In this document: positions 7,402-16,566 of the stretch, in pieces | How positions within the stretch are numbered: the stretch's first letter is position 1 | How the letters are laid out: each line of letters begins with the position of its first letter | Source of the DNA: MWBF01 sp040772005 | GTDB taxonomy: Bacteria; Chloroflexota; Anaerolineae; CG2-30-64-16 | Direction of reading: 5' to 3' | Assembly (NCBI GenBank): GCA_040772005.1 | Contig: JAXGYZ010000002.1 | Coordinates: 1,302,001-1,366,000 of the forward strand | Length of the DNA: 64,000 nt | Position numbers and translations under genes: made by a program | The notes under the pieces: model-generated | Databases searched by the model: none | What the model was told of the DNA's origin: nothing | The model's input: the letters and a program-made list of their open reading frames with translations, nothing else

Positions 7402-7437
7402 GACTTCAGAGAGTTCGCTCTCTGGAGGTGGCTTGCC

Positions 7438-8583
7438 ATGGTCGACCGGTTGGTTGCCAGGGTTATCGTGTTGGCGCTGGCGCTGCTGTGCCTGTCCGGT
7501 TTGCCCGGTGCAGGACCGGCGCCGGCAGTCAAGGTTGTGGCGGCATCCCACGCGCCACCATCCTTGGCAGTAGTGGGGCACGTGCGCGGCCCGCAGCCCT
7601 TCGTGACCCTGTTCTGCCAGTTCCCAGACCTGTACCCAACCTTGGGATTGCCCGAATACTATGCAGAACTGCTCGGCGCGGCGGAGCCGGGACTGGCCCA
7701 CTACTGGGCGGAGGTGTCCTACGGCCAGATCAGCCTGGACGGCAGCCGGGTCACCGGCTGGTATGTCATGCCGCAGCCTTCAGATGCCTACGCGCTCCGG
7801 CAGGTCGACCAGGCCCTCCTCGACCGGCTGGCGGGTGATTGCATCTCCGCGGCAGACGCCGATGTCTACTACCCCGACTACTTCGGCATCAACCTGGTCT
7901 TCAACTTCTGCATGGAGACGGCGTACGGCGGGCGGCGGCGGCTGACGCTCGACGGACAGGAGCAAATCTACGGGGTGACCTGGCTCTGTATGGGCAAGCT
8001 CGGCTGGCAGTCTACGGTTGCGCACGAGATGGGCCATACGTTCTGGCTGGCTCACTCGTCCGATGGCTCAGAGGAGGAACACAGCAACCCGTGGGACCTG
8101 ATGAGCGTGTGCAGCTTCTGCCGCCTGCATGCCGGCTACGGCCCGATCGCGCAGCACCCGATTGCCTATCAGAAGGACCAGCTCGGCTGGATCCCGGCGG
8201 AGCGCAAGTATGTGGCGGAGGCCGGCAGCACGGCGCACATCTCGCTGGAGCGGCTGGCGCAGCCGCAGACCGACGACTACCTGATGGCAGTGGTGCCGTT
8301 CGCGGACGGCAGCGACCGGTACTACACGGTCGAAGCGCGGCGCCGGGTGGGCTACGACCGCAACCTGCCGGCCGAAGGCGTGATCATCCACCGGATCGAC
8401 CGGCACAGCTATCCCGCTGCGGTCCTGATGGCGCACACCCCGGTCGACGATGTGCTCACAGGGAGCGCGTGGCGCCCTGGCGATGTGTTCACCGATGCGG
8501 AGCGAGGGATCGCGGTGGAGGTGGAGCGCGTCACCGACACCGGCTTCGTCGTAACGATCGCGACCGGCCTGTCGGGGCGATAG
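7438..8583 (+). CDS. Secreted zinc metalloprotease (metzincin / M6-like)
   Basis: The 381-residue product opens with an Arg-containing, strongly hydrophobic signal peptide (VIVLALALLCLSGLPGAG). The zinc site is HEMGHTFWLAH, residues about 196-206, the extended HExxHxxxxxH metzincin pattern. WDLMS follows with a Met at about 222 that can be the Met-turn. Several Cys pairs (for example CSFC) suggest disulfides in the secreted protein. It resembles M6/immune-inhibitor-A-like peptidases but lacks their long C-terminal domains. The start has GGAGGTGG upstream, preceded by a UUCG-capped hairpin at 7407-7424. Heptamer repeats upstream suggest control by the SARP-like regulator encoded convergently. 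Confidence 0.85.
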   Translation: MVDRLVARVIVLALALLCLSGLPGAGPAPAVKVVAASHAPPSLAVVGHVRGPQPFVTLFCQFPDLYPTLGLPEYYAELLGAAEPGLAHYWAEVSYGQISLDGSRVTGWYVMPQPSDAYALRQVDQALLDRLAGDCISAADADVYYPDYFGINLVFNFCMETAYGGRRRLTLDGQEQIYGVTWLCMGKLGWQSTVAHEMGHTFWLAHSSDGSEEEHSNPWDLMSVCSFCRLHAGYGPIAQHPIAYQKDQLGWIPAERKYVAEAGSTAHISLERLAQPQTDDYLMAVVPFADGSDRYYTVEARRRVGYDRNLPAEGVIIHRIDRHSYPAAVLMAHTPVDDVLTGSAWRPGDVFTDAERGIAVEVERVTDTGFVVTIATGLSGR

Positions 8584-8595
8584 AACAGCCCTCTT

Positions 8596-8790
8596 GGTTC
8601 GTAGTGGGCGCTGTGCATTTTGACAAAATGGCTCGGTAGTCTGCCACTCCGCATCCCTGACCTCGCACCCGCCAGCGGGGGCGGGGAAGTCCCAGGTTGG
8701 AGACACCCCTCTCCCACACCGTAGTGTGGGAGAGGGGTGGGCGGCCGAAGGCCGCACGGGGTGAGGGCGCTCAAGCGCCCACTACGAACC
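8596..8790. repeat. 195-bp unit with 17-bp perfect terminal inverted repeats
   Basis: GGTTCGTAGTGGGCGCT at 8596-8612 is repeated inverted at 8774-8790. The unit contains a strong internal hairpin around 8705-8737 (CCCCTCTCCCACAC with its complement) that can terminate the two convergent genes. The right arm overlaps the stop codon and last codons of the SARP-like gene, so that gene's final residues come from the repeat. No target duplication was found. Confidence 0.8.
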
Positions 8791-11700
8791 TGGGGCGACG
8801 ATCTCTGCAATGACCTCGTCCGCCGGCCGCGTTGAGCCGCGGGCCGTTGCGGCCGCCAGGGTCTCCGCGTCCAGGCGAGGGGCCAGCTCGGCGCTCAACT
8901 TGCGGGCTCGCTCGCGCGCTCTGTATGGCGTGCCGCGCCACGCCAGCAGGCAGCCGTATGCCTCGGCCGCACGCTCCGGCTCGCCCAACAGCGCAGCCGT
9001 CTGAGCCCAGCACAGCAGCATCCAGGCTTTCGTCTCGGCCCACAACCTCGGCTGGGCAATCGCCCGACGGCACAGCGTCTGCGCTTCCTCGATGTCACCT
9101 CTGGTGAGTGCCACCCGCGCCCGACCATAGAGGCCCCCGGCCTGCCATCCCCCAGCGTAGGCTTCACCGAAGTAGCGCTCTGCGCCCGAGGGATTGCCCA
9201 GTGCGAGTTCGACATGGCCCAACACGCACAGCGTGCCGCCGTAGCTCTCGCGTATGCCGACATCGTGCCAGGCCTCGATGCTGCGGAGGAGAGGGGTACG
9301 CGCACGCTTAGGTCGGCCCAGCGTCAACTCCGTCAGCCCTAGCAGATGCAGCGCCTGGCCGAGCAGCAGTTTGTCATCAAACGCGCTCGCCGTGCTGGTC
9401 ATCCAGCGCACGGCGTCCTCAGCCTCGTCGAATGCGCCCGTATACAACAGCGCAATGACCTGGACGCGGGTGGCATACGCGCGCAGCAGATCGCAGCACG
9501 CCTGCTCGGATGCGGCGATGGCTTCGGACATGAGTTTTAGGGCCGCGTCATATTCGCCCTGCGCGACCAGCCCGTAGCCGGCGCCCCAGGACGCCTCAAT
9601 GTGCCACAGCCGGGAACTCTCGGGTGTATAGGGCGGGAGGCTGAGGCTGCCGGTCCGCAGCTCAGCGCAGAGTTGGAGAAAGATGCGGGTCGACTCAGCA
9701 ACCTCGCCCAGGTCCTGCAGCAGCCAGGCGCGCATGCGGCGCTCGAAGTAATCGGCCTCGGCCCAGCGCGCCGCACCCACCGCGCGACCCGCCAGCAGTT
9801 GCCTCGCTTCATCCAGCAGCGCGCCCGCCTCCGCGAACCGTCCCGACCGATCCCGCATCTCGCTGAGGCTGCCGAGGAGCATGGCGATGACCAGCGCGAA
9901 ATCGGGGTTTTCCTGATCGCTGCGCGGGCGTGCGCGCAGCGCTTGCAGGCCGGCCTCCAGCACCGCGCTGATATCGCTGCGCGAGCCTTGCCGGTCGGCC
10001 ATGAAATTGAGACTGAGCATCAGCAGCCAGATGCCCTCCAGGTCTACGGTTGCGATGCTCCACTCCCAGGCTGCTACCAGGTTGGGCCGCTCCAGCCCCA
10101 GCTGGTGGATGAGCTCGCTGCGGCGCCACACCTCGATCCAGAGGTCCACGACCAGCGGCTGAAAATAGCGGGCGTGGCGCGCACGGACGACGTCCGGGGG
10201 CTCGCCCGTCTGCGCCTCATGCTCCTGCAGCAGCTTCTCGACGCAATACTGCCGGACCAGTTCGTGCACGCCGTACCGCCCCGCCTCCCCCAGGCCCAAC
10301 CACGAGGCATCGATCAGGTGGGCCAGTTCAGCCAGGCTTGCGCCGGCCACGGCCGCCGCCGCCTCAGCAGTGAAGCCGCCCCGAAACACAGTGAGTTGGC
10401 GGAGGATGGACTGCTGCCGTGCGTCGAGCAGCCGCCAGGAGTAGTCGAAAGTCGCGGCCATCGAACGCTGCCGCTCGGGCACGCCCCGTGCGGCTGTGGT
10501 CAGGATCTCCAGGCCCTGCTCGATCCGCCGGGCAATCTCGGCCGGCGCCAGCGCACGCGTCCAGGCCGCAGCCATCTCGATGGCCAGCGGCACGCCCTCG
10601 AGCTGGCGGCAGATGTGCGCAATCGTGTGACCCTCATCGGGCGTCGGGGTGAAGTCCGGCTGCAAGCGGCGCACGGCAGTCACGAACAGATGGGTGGCAC
10701 TATACTGCTCCAGCACTGCCAGCGTCGCTTCGGGCGAGAGGCGCCGCTGGACTGCGCCTTCCGGCGGTTGCAGCGGAACGGCCAGCCCCTCCAGCGGTTC
10801 CAGCCACTCTGCGGCGACGTTCAGCCGGGCGCGTGATGTCACCAGCAGCTTGACCTCCGGCGCTTCCTTGAGCAGCCGTGTCACCAGCCCGTAGCCATCC
10901 TGACGGTCCGGGCCGTCGCCGGTCAGCAGATGCTCGTAGTTGTCCAGCACGAGGAGCATCCGCCGGTCGGCCAGGTACTCCAGCAGTCGTACATCTGCGC
11001 CCCCGGCCCCATACTCTCCCAGCCCCAGCGTCACCAGGATCGTGCCAGCCAGTTGCTCTGCTGTCGTCAGCGGCGCCAGGTCCACGAAGCAGACGCCCTG
11101 CGGGAAGCGGTCTACCGCGCGCCGCGCGGCCTCCAGCGCGAGTCGCGTCTTGCCCATGCCGCCCGCACCGAGCACCGTCAGCAGGCGACACGCCGGATCG
11201 GCCAGCCGCGCGGCCACCTGCGCCAGTTGTGCCTCCCGGCCGATGAACGGCGTCACATCGGGCGGCAGGTTGTGGACCGGCCGCGCGACAGGTGGTTCGG
11301 CGGCCGGCAGGTCGAGCAGCAGACGGGTGTGGAGGGTCGTCGTTTCCGGCGCAGGTGCGATCCCGAGCTCGGCCGAGAGGCTGTGGACACACTGCTCATA
11401 CTGCCGCGCAGCCGCAGCCCGGTCGCCCGTCGCGGCATGCAGCCGCATCAGCAGCCGGTGGGCCGGCTCGTGCAGTGGGTCCAGCGCCAGCCAGCGCCGC
11501 GCGTAGGGCAGGGCAGCCGCATGCTGCTGCTGCATCGCGAGGCCAGTCGCCAACTGCTCCAGCGCAGACGCGAACTGCAGCCGCAGCGCCTCGGTCGTGA
11601 ACGTCTGCCAGGCGTCGAACTCCTCCGTGTCGTGCAGCGTAAAGCCCGCCAGGAAGTCGCCGGCATAGAGGCTGACGGCCTCGTCCAGGGCCGCCAGGCA

Positions 11701-12060
11701 GTCGGGGCATAGGCCCGTCTCATGGCGGTGTGCGTTCACCCGCGCGAGACAGGCGCGAAACTGGACCACATCTACGCTCAGAACTCCCGCGGCCAGGGCG
11801 ATGCAGCCCCCGTCCGTATCGAGGATGCCGGCGCCGAAAGCCTGGCGCAGTTCGCTCAGCGCGCGGCGCAGGCCGCCGCGGCCCTGGATCGCATCAGCTT
11901 CCGGCCACAAGAGGGTCGCGAGTGTATCGCGTGAATGCGGCTGGCCGGTGACGGCCAGGTAGGCGAGCAGCGCCATCGTCTTGTGGCGCTCGAAATGAAG
12001 GGGTTCACCCGCGTGCAACGCCCGGGGCGGCCCAAACAATACCAGGTCCAGGCCAGACAT
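8782..12060 (-). CDS. SARP/AfsR-like transcriptional regulator: winged helix + BTAD + NB-ARC ATPase + TPR
   Basis: The protein has about 1092 residues. Residues 1-90 form an OmpR-type winged helix containing HKTMALLAYLA and RDTLATLLWP. Residues about 95-250 are a bacterial transcriptional activation domain (DAWQTF, LHEPAHRLLMRLHAATGDR). A P-loop GAGGMGKTR lies near residue 298, with Walker B-like MLLVLDNYEH and a TSRARL sensor motif. The remainder is TPR-like helical repeats. This is the architecture of AfsR/SARP STAND regulators, where ATP and TPR ligands gate DNA binding. ATG 12060 is preceded by AGGAG at good spacing; an upstream ATG at 12084 is less likely. It is divergent from the lipoprotein gene at 12215. 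Confidence 0.93.
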   Translation of the reverse strand: MSGLDLVLFGPPRALHAGEPLHFERHKTMALLAYLAVTGQPHSRDTLATLLWPEADAIQGRGGLRRALSELRQAFGAGILDTDGGCIALAAGVLSVDVVQFRACLARVNAHRHETGLCPDCLAALDEAVSLYAGDFLAGFTLHDTEEFDAWQTFTTEALRLQFASALEQLATGLAMQQQHAAALPYARRWLALDPLHEPAHRLLMRLHAATGDRAAAARQYEQCVHSLSAELGIAPAPETTTLHTRLLLDLPAAEPPVARPVHNLPPDVTPFIGREAQLAQVAARLADPACRLLTVLGAGGMGKTRLALEAARRAVDRFPQGVCFVDLAPLTTAEQLAGTILVTLGLGEYGAGGADVRLLEYLADRRMLLVLDNYEHLLTGDGPDRQDGYGLVTRLLKEAPEVKLLVTSRARLNVAAEWLEPLEGLAVPLQPPEGAVQRRLSPEATLAVLEQYSATHLFVTAVRRLQPDFTPTPDEGHTIAHICRQLEGVPLAIEMAAAWTRALAPAEIARRIEQGLEILTTAARGVPERQRSMAATFDYSWRLLDARQQSILRQLTVFRGGFTAEAAAAVAGASLAELAHLIDASWLGLGEAGRYGVHELVRQYCVEKLLQEHEAQTGEPPDVVRARHARYFQPLVVDLWIEVWRRSELIHQLGLERPNLVAAWEWSIATVDLEGIWLLMLSLNFMADRQGSRSDISAVLEAGLQALRARPRSDQENPDFALVIAMLLGSLSEMRDRSGRFAEAGALLDEARQLLAGRAVGAARWAEADYFERRMRAWLLQDLGEVAESTRIFLQLCAELRTGSLSLPPYTPESSRLWHIEASWGAGYGLVAQGEYDAALKLMSEAIAASEQACCDLLRAYATRVQVIALLYTGAFDEAEDAVRWMTSTASAFDDKLLLGQALHLLGLTELTLGRPKRARTPLLRSIEAWHDVGIRESYGGTLCVLGHVELALGNPSGAERYFGEAYAGGWQAGGLYGRARVALTRGDIEEAQTLCRRAIAQPRLWAETKAWMLLCWAQTAALLGEPERAAEAYGCLLAWRGTPYRARERARKLSAELAPRLDAETLAAATARGSTRPADEVIAEIVAPGS

Positions 12061-12140
12061 ATGCACAACTCCTGGGCTACACACAAATCATAGCACAAAA
12101 TCGCACGAGTAGCGCAACGAATTTCGCCTCCGCGCGCATT

Positions 12141-12174
12141 CTGTCACGATTTTGCAACGCTGGTCCTGTATGCT
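12141..12174 (+). promoter_or_regulatory. Candidate SARP operator and promoter of the lipoprotein gene
   Basis: Two adjacent 11-mers, CTGTCACGATT (12141-12151) and TTGCAACGCTG (12152-12162), hold heptamers TGTCACG and TGCAACG with a 4-base spacer. Nine bases separate the second heptamer from the minus-10-like TATGCT at 12169-12174. Heptamers and spacing match those before the metalloprotease gene. On the other strand an extended minus-10 (TGCTATGAT, around 12087-12095) may serve the regulator gene. Confidence 0.6.
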
Positions 12175-12214
12175 GGGTGCAATGAGACTGGTTCCACACA
12201 ACAGGGAGGTACCT

Positions 12215-14389
12215 ATGAAAGGGTCTCTGCTCAAACCGGTTGCGAGCTTGATGCTCGTCATCTTCGTGATCGTGGGGTGTGCGGCGCCGGCAGCGCCGGT
12301 CGCGCCTGCCCCGCCGACGGCCACGCCCGGCCCGCTGGACGTCGTGGCCGCGTTCCGCGCTGCAGTGGCGGCCCGCGATATCGATGCAATCTTAGCCGTG
12401 TTCACCGAGGACGCAGAGTGGCGGCACAACGGGGCGGTCTTCATCAACGGTCACGACGAGCTGCGCGAGTGGTTCGGCTACATGATCGGGCTGGAGTACA
12501 CAGAACTCGAGGCGGACTGCAAGCCCGCGCCGAACCCCGGCTTTGTCAAATGCAGAGTGGTGCGAACCAACGCGCCGTACGGCCAGGCCGATGCCGAGTA
12601 TCTGGCGGAGGTGGAGGGCGACCGGATCAAGGTATTCTACTTCTCCGACATGCTCGGTGCGGAGGCCGGCTCCCGCTTCGACGCATTCATGGCCTGGGCT
12701 CAGGCCGTTCACCCGGATGAGACCAAGCGCATCTTCGCAGAATTCGGCAAGGACGCCTACAACCAGGCGCTCGGTGAGTCGGTCACCAAGCTGTCTGACG
12801 AATGGCAAGCCAGCCTGACGGCCCCGGCGGCCGCTGACCCACTGGATGTTGCACAGGCATACGCCGATGCGATGGCGAAGGGCGACGCCGATGCCGCGCT
12901 CGCGCTATTCGCCGACGACGCGAAGCTGGTGGATGAAACAGGCACTAATTTCGCCACCGGGCGCGATGCGATCCGGAACTTCCTGGCATACGGCACGGCG
13001 CAGGAGTACCGGGAATACGACACCGAATGCGCCGCTACAGCGAACTCCGATGTCATCGAGTGCCACGCGCTGTGGAAGGTGATAATCATCCCGGACGGTG
13101 AGGGTACGAGCACCTACTACGTAACAGTCAAAGAAGGCAAAATCACCCTACTTGATACCACTGACGACCACTGGGACGCTGCGGCAGAGGCGAACTCCGG
13201 CGCCTTCTTCGCCTGGTTCAGCGCGACCCACCCGGACGATCTTAAACGCATCTTCGACTCGATCGGTCGGTATGAATTCAGCCGGGAGCTCGGCGAGCAG
13301 ATCGCCGATGCATACCACGAGTGGGAGGCGACTAAGCTGACACCCACGCCGGCCCCGTCAACCGCCGACCCGCTCAAGGTCGTGGCTGCGTTCCGCGCGG
13401 CACTCGCGAAGCATGATGTCGACAAAATGATGGCGCTATTCAACGAGAATGCGGAGTGGCGCCACAACGAGGGACAAACCGTATTGACCTTCAAGGGCCT
13501 CGACGAGATGCAAAACTTCCTGGGCTACTATGCCGTGGCGCTCGACTACAAGGAGCTGCGCGGCGCGTGCAGTCTCACTCCAGATAAGGCGCGCGTCCAC
13601 TGCAAAGTGCAGGCGCGCAACATCCCCTACGGCAGCTTCGTGGTCACCTACGACGCAGCGATCGCGGGCGACAGGATCGGCGCGGTGGAGTTCACGGAAG
13701 ATCTCGATGCAGCGGCCCAGGCGCGGCACGAAGAGTTCGTAGACTGGGCGAAGACTGCCCACCCGGAAGAGATGGCGCGCCTCGATGCGGAGTTCGGCAA
13801 GAATGCCTTCAATCAGGCGCTCGGTGAAGCCATTGCCGCGCTGCACAAGGAGTGGCAAGCTGCTAAACCGACGCCCGTGCCCGTGGCGGCTGCCGTGCCG
13901 GAAGTCGTGCAGAAGTTCCGCGATGCAATGGCCGACCGCGACATCGAAGCCGTGATCGCCCTGTTCACCGACACCGGGGAGTGGCGGCAGGCCGGCGGCA
14001 TGGCGTTCAAGGGACGCGCAGAGCTGGAGCCGTGGCTGGGTTACGTATTTGGTTTGCGATATCGAGAGCTTGAGGCCACCTGCGAGGGCACCCCCCAGCC
14101 GGCCCTCACCAAGTGCGAAGCGCGAGCAACCTCCGCGCTGTTCGGCAAACATGGAGCTACCTACTATATCGAGGTCACCGGCGACAAGATCAGTGCCGTC
14201 CTGTGGCAAGACAACATCGGACCTGAGGCGGACGCGCACGCCAACGACTACGCGAGGTGGCTAGCCGCTACGCATCCCGAGGAAAACGCACGCATCTGGG
14301 AGGGATTAGGCCACAAGAGCGGCTACAATAGGGAACTTGGCGAGCTGATCGCCGAGACATATGACGAGTGGGAAGCATCCCAGGAGTGA
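12215..14389 (+). CDS. Lipoprotein with four tandem SnoaL/NTF2-like domains
   Basis: The 724-residue protein starts with a lipoprotein signal whose lipobox VGC puts the lipidated Cys at about 22. It then has four homologous units of roughly 170-180 residues. Each begins with a pattern like VVAAFRAAxAxRDIDAxxALFxxxAEWRH and ends with HPEExxRIxxxFGKxxxNxxLGExIxxxxxEW. These look like SnoaL/NTF2-like alpha+beta cones that bind small molecules. Each unit has one conserved Cys pair (DCKP/KCRV, ECAA/ECHA, ACSL/HCKV, TCEG/KCEA), suggesting one disulfide per domain outside the membrane. ATG 12215 has GGGAGG upstream. Ligand and function are unknown. Confidence 0.85.
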   Translation: MKGSLLKPVASLMLVIFVIVGCAAPAAPVAPAPPTATPGPLDVVAAFRAAVAARDIDAILAVFTEDAEWRHNGAVFINGHDELREWFGYMIGLEYTELEADCKPAPNPGFVKCRVVRTNAPYGQADAEYLAEVEGDRIKVFYFSDMLGAEAGSRFDAFMAWAQAVHPDETKRIFAEFGKDAYNQALGESVTKLSDEWQASLTAPAAADPLDVAQAYADAMAKGDADAALALFADDAKLVDETGTNFATGRDAIRNFLAYGTAQEYREYDTECAATANSDVIECHALWKVIIIPDGEGTSTYYVTVKEGKITLLDTTDDHWDAAAEANSGAFFAWFSATHPDDLKRIFDSIGRYEFSRELGEQIADAYHEWEATKLTPTPAPSTADPLKVVAAFRAALAKHDVDKMMALFNENAEWRHNEGQTVLTFKGLDEMQNFLGYYAVALDYKELRGACSLTPDKARVHCKVQARNIPYGSFVVTYDAAIAGDRIGAVEFTEDLDAAAQARHEEFVDWAKTAHPEEMARLDAEFGKNAFNQALGEAIAALHKEWQAAKPTPVPVAAAVPEVVQKFRDAMADRDIEAVIALFTDTGEWRQAGGMAFKGRAELEPWLGYVFGLRYRELEATCEGTPQPALTKCEARATSALFGKHGATYYIEVTGDKISAVLWQDNIGPEADAHANDYARWLAATHPEENARIWEGLGHKSGYNRELGELIAETYDEWEASQE

Positions 14390-14435
14390 GGCCAGCGGTG
14401 CCTGACAGCCGGTGGTTCGCGTCAATGGAGGTCCC

Positions 14436-16184
14436 ATGAACGCAGCGACCGCCACAACCTGTGACTATGGCACGCTGCCGCCTGGCGTGGAGCACGACGG
14501 CGACACCTGGACGGTCCACCCGCACGGCCTGGCGCCCGATGACCCGCAGCGGATCCAGGCGGCCGTGGACCTGGCCGCGCCGGGTGACACGGTCCGCCTG
14601 ACTGCGGGGGTGTTCGAGTTCGGTGACTTCGGGAACGTCCACATCGCCAAGGACCTGACGGTCGAGGGCGCGTGGGATGCGCAGGCCGGCGCGCCTGCTA
14701 CGACCATCCGGCACGGCGCGTGGCCGCTGCTGGTGGGTCGCCGGACGCCGGCCGAGGTGCCGGAGGTCCTGCCGGCCGGCGGTCGCGAGGTCTGGCACAT
14801 CACGCAGGACCTGTTCGGACGGATGTTCGCGCCGGTCAACTATCCTCCTTACACAGAGCCGGGCGCGACAGCCTACGATGCCCAGTCCGACTGGGTGGCT
14901 GTCGAACTGAGCGTCCGCCAGATAGGATTCGAGCGGCCGTACGGCGCAGCCATCTGGAGCGGCGGGCAGCGCGGCGGGACCTTCGAGCGGCTGCACATCG
15001 CGTCCGCCTGGCCGATGCAGACGGAGGCTCTGGGCGGCAAGCCGCTGGGCTTCGGCATCTTCTGGGTTGGCCCGGGCTGGCTGCCGGTCGAGCTGGCCCG
15101 GCGGGGATGGAGCTACGATGACCGGCTGTACTCGGACACGGAGCTCATCCGGGGCGATCGCGTCGTGCAGGACTGCGTGATCGCGGCCGACTTCGCGGCG
15201 TTCCCCGAGGCCGCGCCGGATGAGGCAGGCGCTGTGGTGACCCTCCCCTACGACCCGGCGAGCCCAATGCCGCCCGGCGGAGACTATGCCGCGTACGTGC
15301 TCCAGGACGTGCCGTTCGCCTGGGACGCGGCGGGCCGGCCGCAGGCAGATATGATTCAGCTTTACTGGGTCAGGAAGGGGTACACGGCCAAATACTTTAC
15401 CTGGCTGCCCGAGCCGCAGGTGTACGGGCTGCGCGGCATCTACACGGGCGTGTACTCGCTGTGGACGGAGGGCGCTCTGACCCTGCGGCAGAACGCGCTG
15501 GATGGCTGCGACACCGGCTTCATGCTGCTCGGCAACGGCTACAGGGGCAGGCGCTTCACCGCGATCATCGAGCGCAACACCATCGACCTGGCCGCCGCCG
15601 ATTTTCACTACGAACAGGCCGCGCTGTTTGCGCACGACTATGTGCTCCCGAACCCCTTCACCGGGGAGCCGTTCGTTCCCGCGCCCGGGATGGATATCGA
15701 GTTCACCGACAACCGCATCACGCGACGCCGCGCGGGCCTGGGGTGGGCCACCCCCGCGCTGGACCTGGGCGCGTACGGGTCGACCCTGGTCGAGGGGAAC
15801 GAGATCGAAATCGCCTCGGGCACCGGCGTGTGGGTCTGGCGGTCACCCCGGAGCACATCGGTCGAGCTGAACCGGATCGCGGGCCAGGGCGCCTACGCGC
15901 TGGCCATCGACAGCGGTGCGGTCGCCAGCACGCTCCGGGCCAACAATCTCAGTCGGTTCGAGCCGGCGGGCGCGGGGATCCCGCTCGACCCGCCCATCCC
16001 GCCCGCGGAGATTCTGCTCCTGTCCGATGGCAACACGGTCACCGGCGGCTGGGACCACGAGCCGGACGTGACCGTGCTGGACTTCGGCACGGACAACATC
16101 ATCACGGGGATGACGCGCCAGGTGGGCCGGCCGCTCAGCGCGGCGGAGCGGGCGACGATCAACAGCGCGCGAGATCGGAAATAG
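14436..16184 (+). CDS. Right-handed beta-helix (pectin-lyase-fold) protein
   Basis: The 582-residue protein has near its N-terminus IQAAVDLAAPGDTVRLTAGVFEFGD, the opening typical of parallel beta-helix proteins. This is followed by many short beta-turn repeats and a C-terminal part with NRITRRRAG, GNEIEIASGTGVWV and LRANNLSRF rungs, like NosD-type repeats. No signal peptide or catalytic motif is recognised, so it may be cytosolic or exported by another route. It begins 46 bases after the SnoaL lipoprotein with GGAGG upstream and is probably co-transcribed with it. Polysaccharide binding or cleavage is possible but not shown. Confidence 0.75.
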   Translation: MNAATATTCDYGTLPPGVEHDGDTWTVHPHGLAPDDPQRIQAAVDLAAPGDTVRLTAGVFEFGDFGNVHIAKDLTVEGAWDAQAGAPATTIRHGAWPLLVGRRTPAEVPEVLPAGGREVWHITQDLFGRMFAPVNYPPYTEPGATAYDAQSDWVAVELSVRQIGFERPYGAAIWSGGQRGGTFERLHIASAWPMQTEALGGKPLGFGIFWVGPGWLPVELARRGWSYDDRLYSDTELIRGDRVVQDCVIAADFAAFPEAAPDEAGAVVTLPYDPASPMPPGGDYAAYVLQDVPFAWDAAGRPQADMIQLYWVRKGYTAKYFTWLPEPQVYGLRGIYTGVYSLWTEGALTLRQNALDGCDTGFMLLGNGYRGRRFTAIIERNTIDLAAADFHYEQAALFAHDYVLPNPFTGEPFVPAPGMDIEFTDNRITRRRAGLGWATPALDLGAYGSTLVEGNEIEIASGTGVWVWRSPRSTSVELNRIAGQGAYALAIDSGAVASTLRANNLSRFEPAGAGIPLDPPIPPAEILLLSDGNTVTGGWDHEPDVTVLDFGTDNIITGMTRQVGRPLSAAERATINSARDRK

Positions 16185-16349
16185 GGATGGTTCGAGTGTC
16201 GTAACTGGTTGGGACGTGCGGCCGGCCTTCGGTAGGGGCACCGGGGGCCGGCCAGCATGGTGTTTTTCCCGGATCTGCAGCCGCACGGGGAACCCCAGGC
16301 CGCGTTCCGGCGTCCACATGAGCAGCCATACTCATCCTCGGAGTCACCC

Positions 16350-16493
16350 ATGCAAGTTGTGCTGGTTCTCGCCATACTCTCGTTGCTGCTGTGGACGCTG
16401 TTGCCTGCAGCCAATCACACCGATGTCGAAGACCTGACCCTCGACAGCACCCGGTCCAGCGTGCAACGCTTCGTCGACTGGCTGCAGCATTAA
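16350..16493 (+). CDS. Small single-span membrane protein, 47 aa
   Basis: ATG 16350 follows GGAG and opens a 47-codon frame. Residues 2-20 (QVVLVLAILSLLLWTLLPA) form one hydrophobic segment, and the rest is hydrophilic and ends in VQRFVDWLQH. The open frame extends upstream to 16257, but that part reads as non-coding. It is a plausible small inner-membrane protein with no recognised family. It lies between the beta-helix gene and glcF, with spacing that does not prove an operon. Confidence 0.45.
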   Translation: MQVVLVLAILSLLLWTLLPAANHTDVEDLTLDSTRSSVQRFVDWLQH

Positions 16494-16566
16494 GATCCAA
16501 CGGTTTGTCATTACCCCGCCCGCGTGCTAAACTCACCGCCATATCCTGACCGGACCACAGGAAGCC

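Noticed and set aside
14268..15635. A 455-codon minus-strand frame opposite the beta-helix gene
   Set aside because: It shows composition typical of shadow frames and no start signal.
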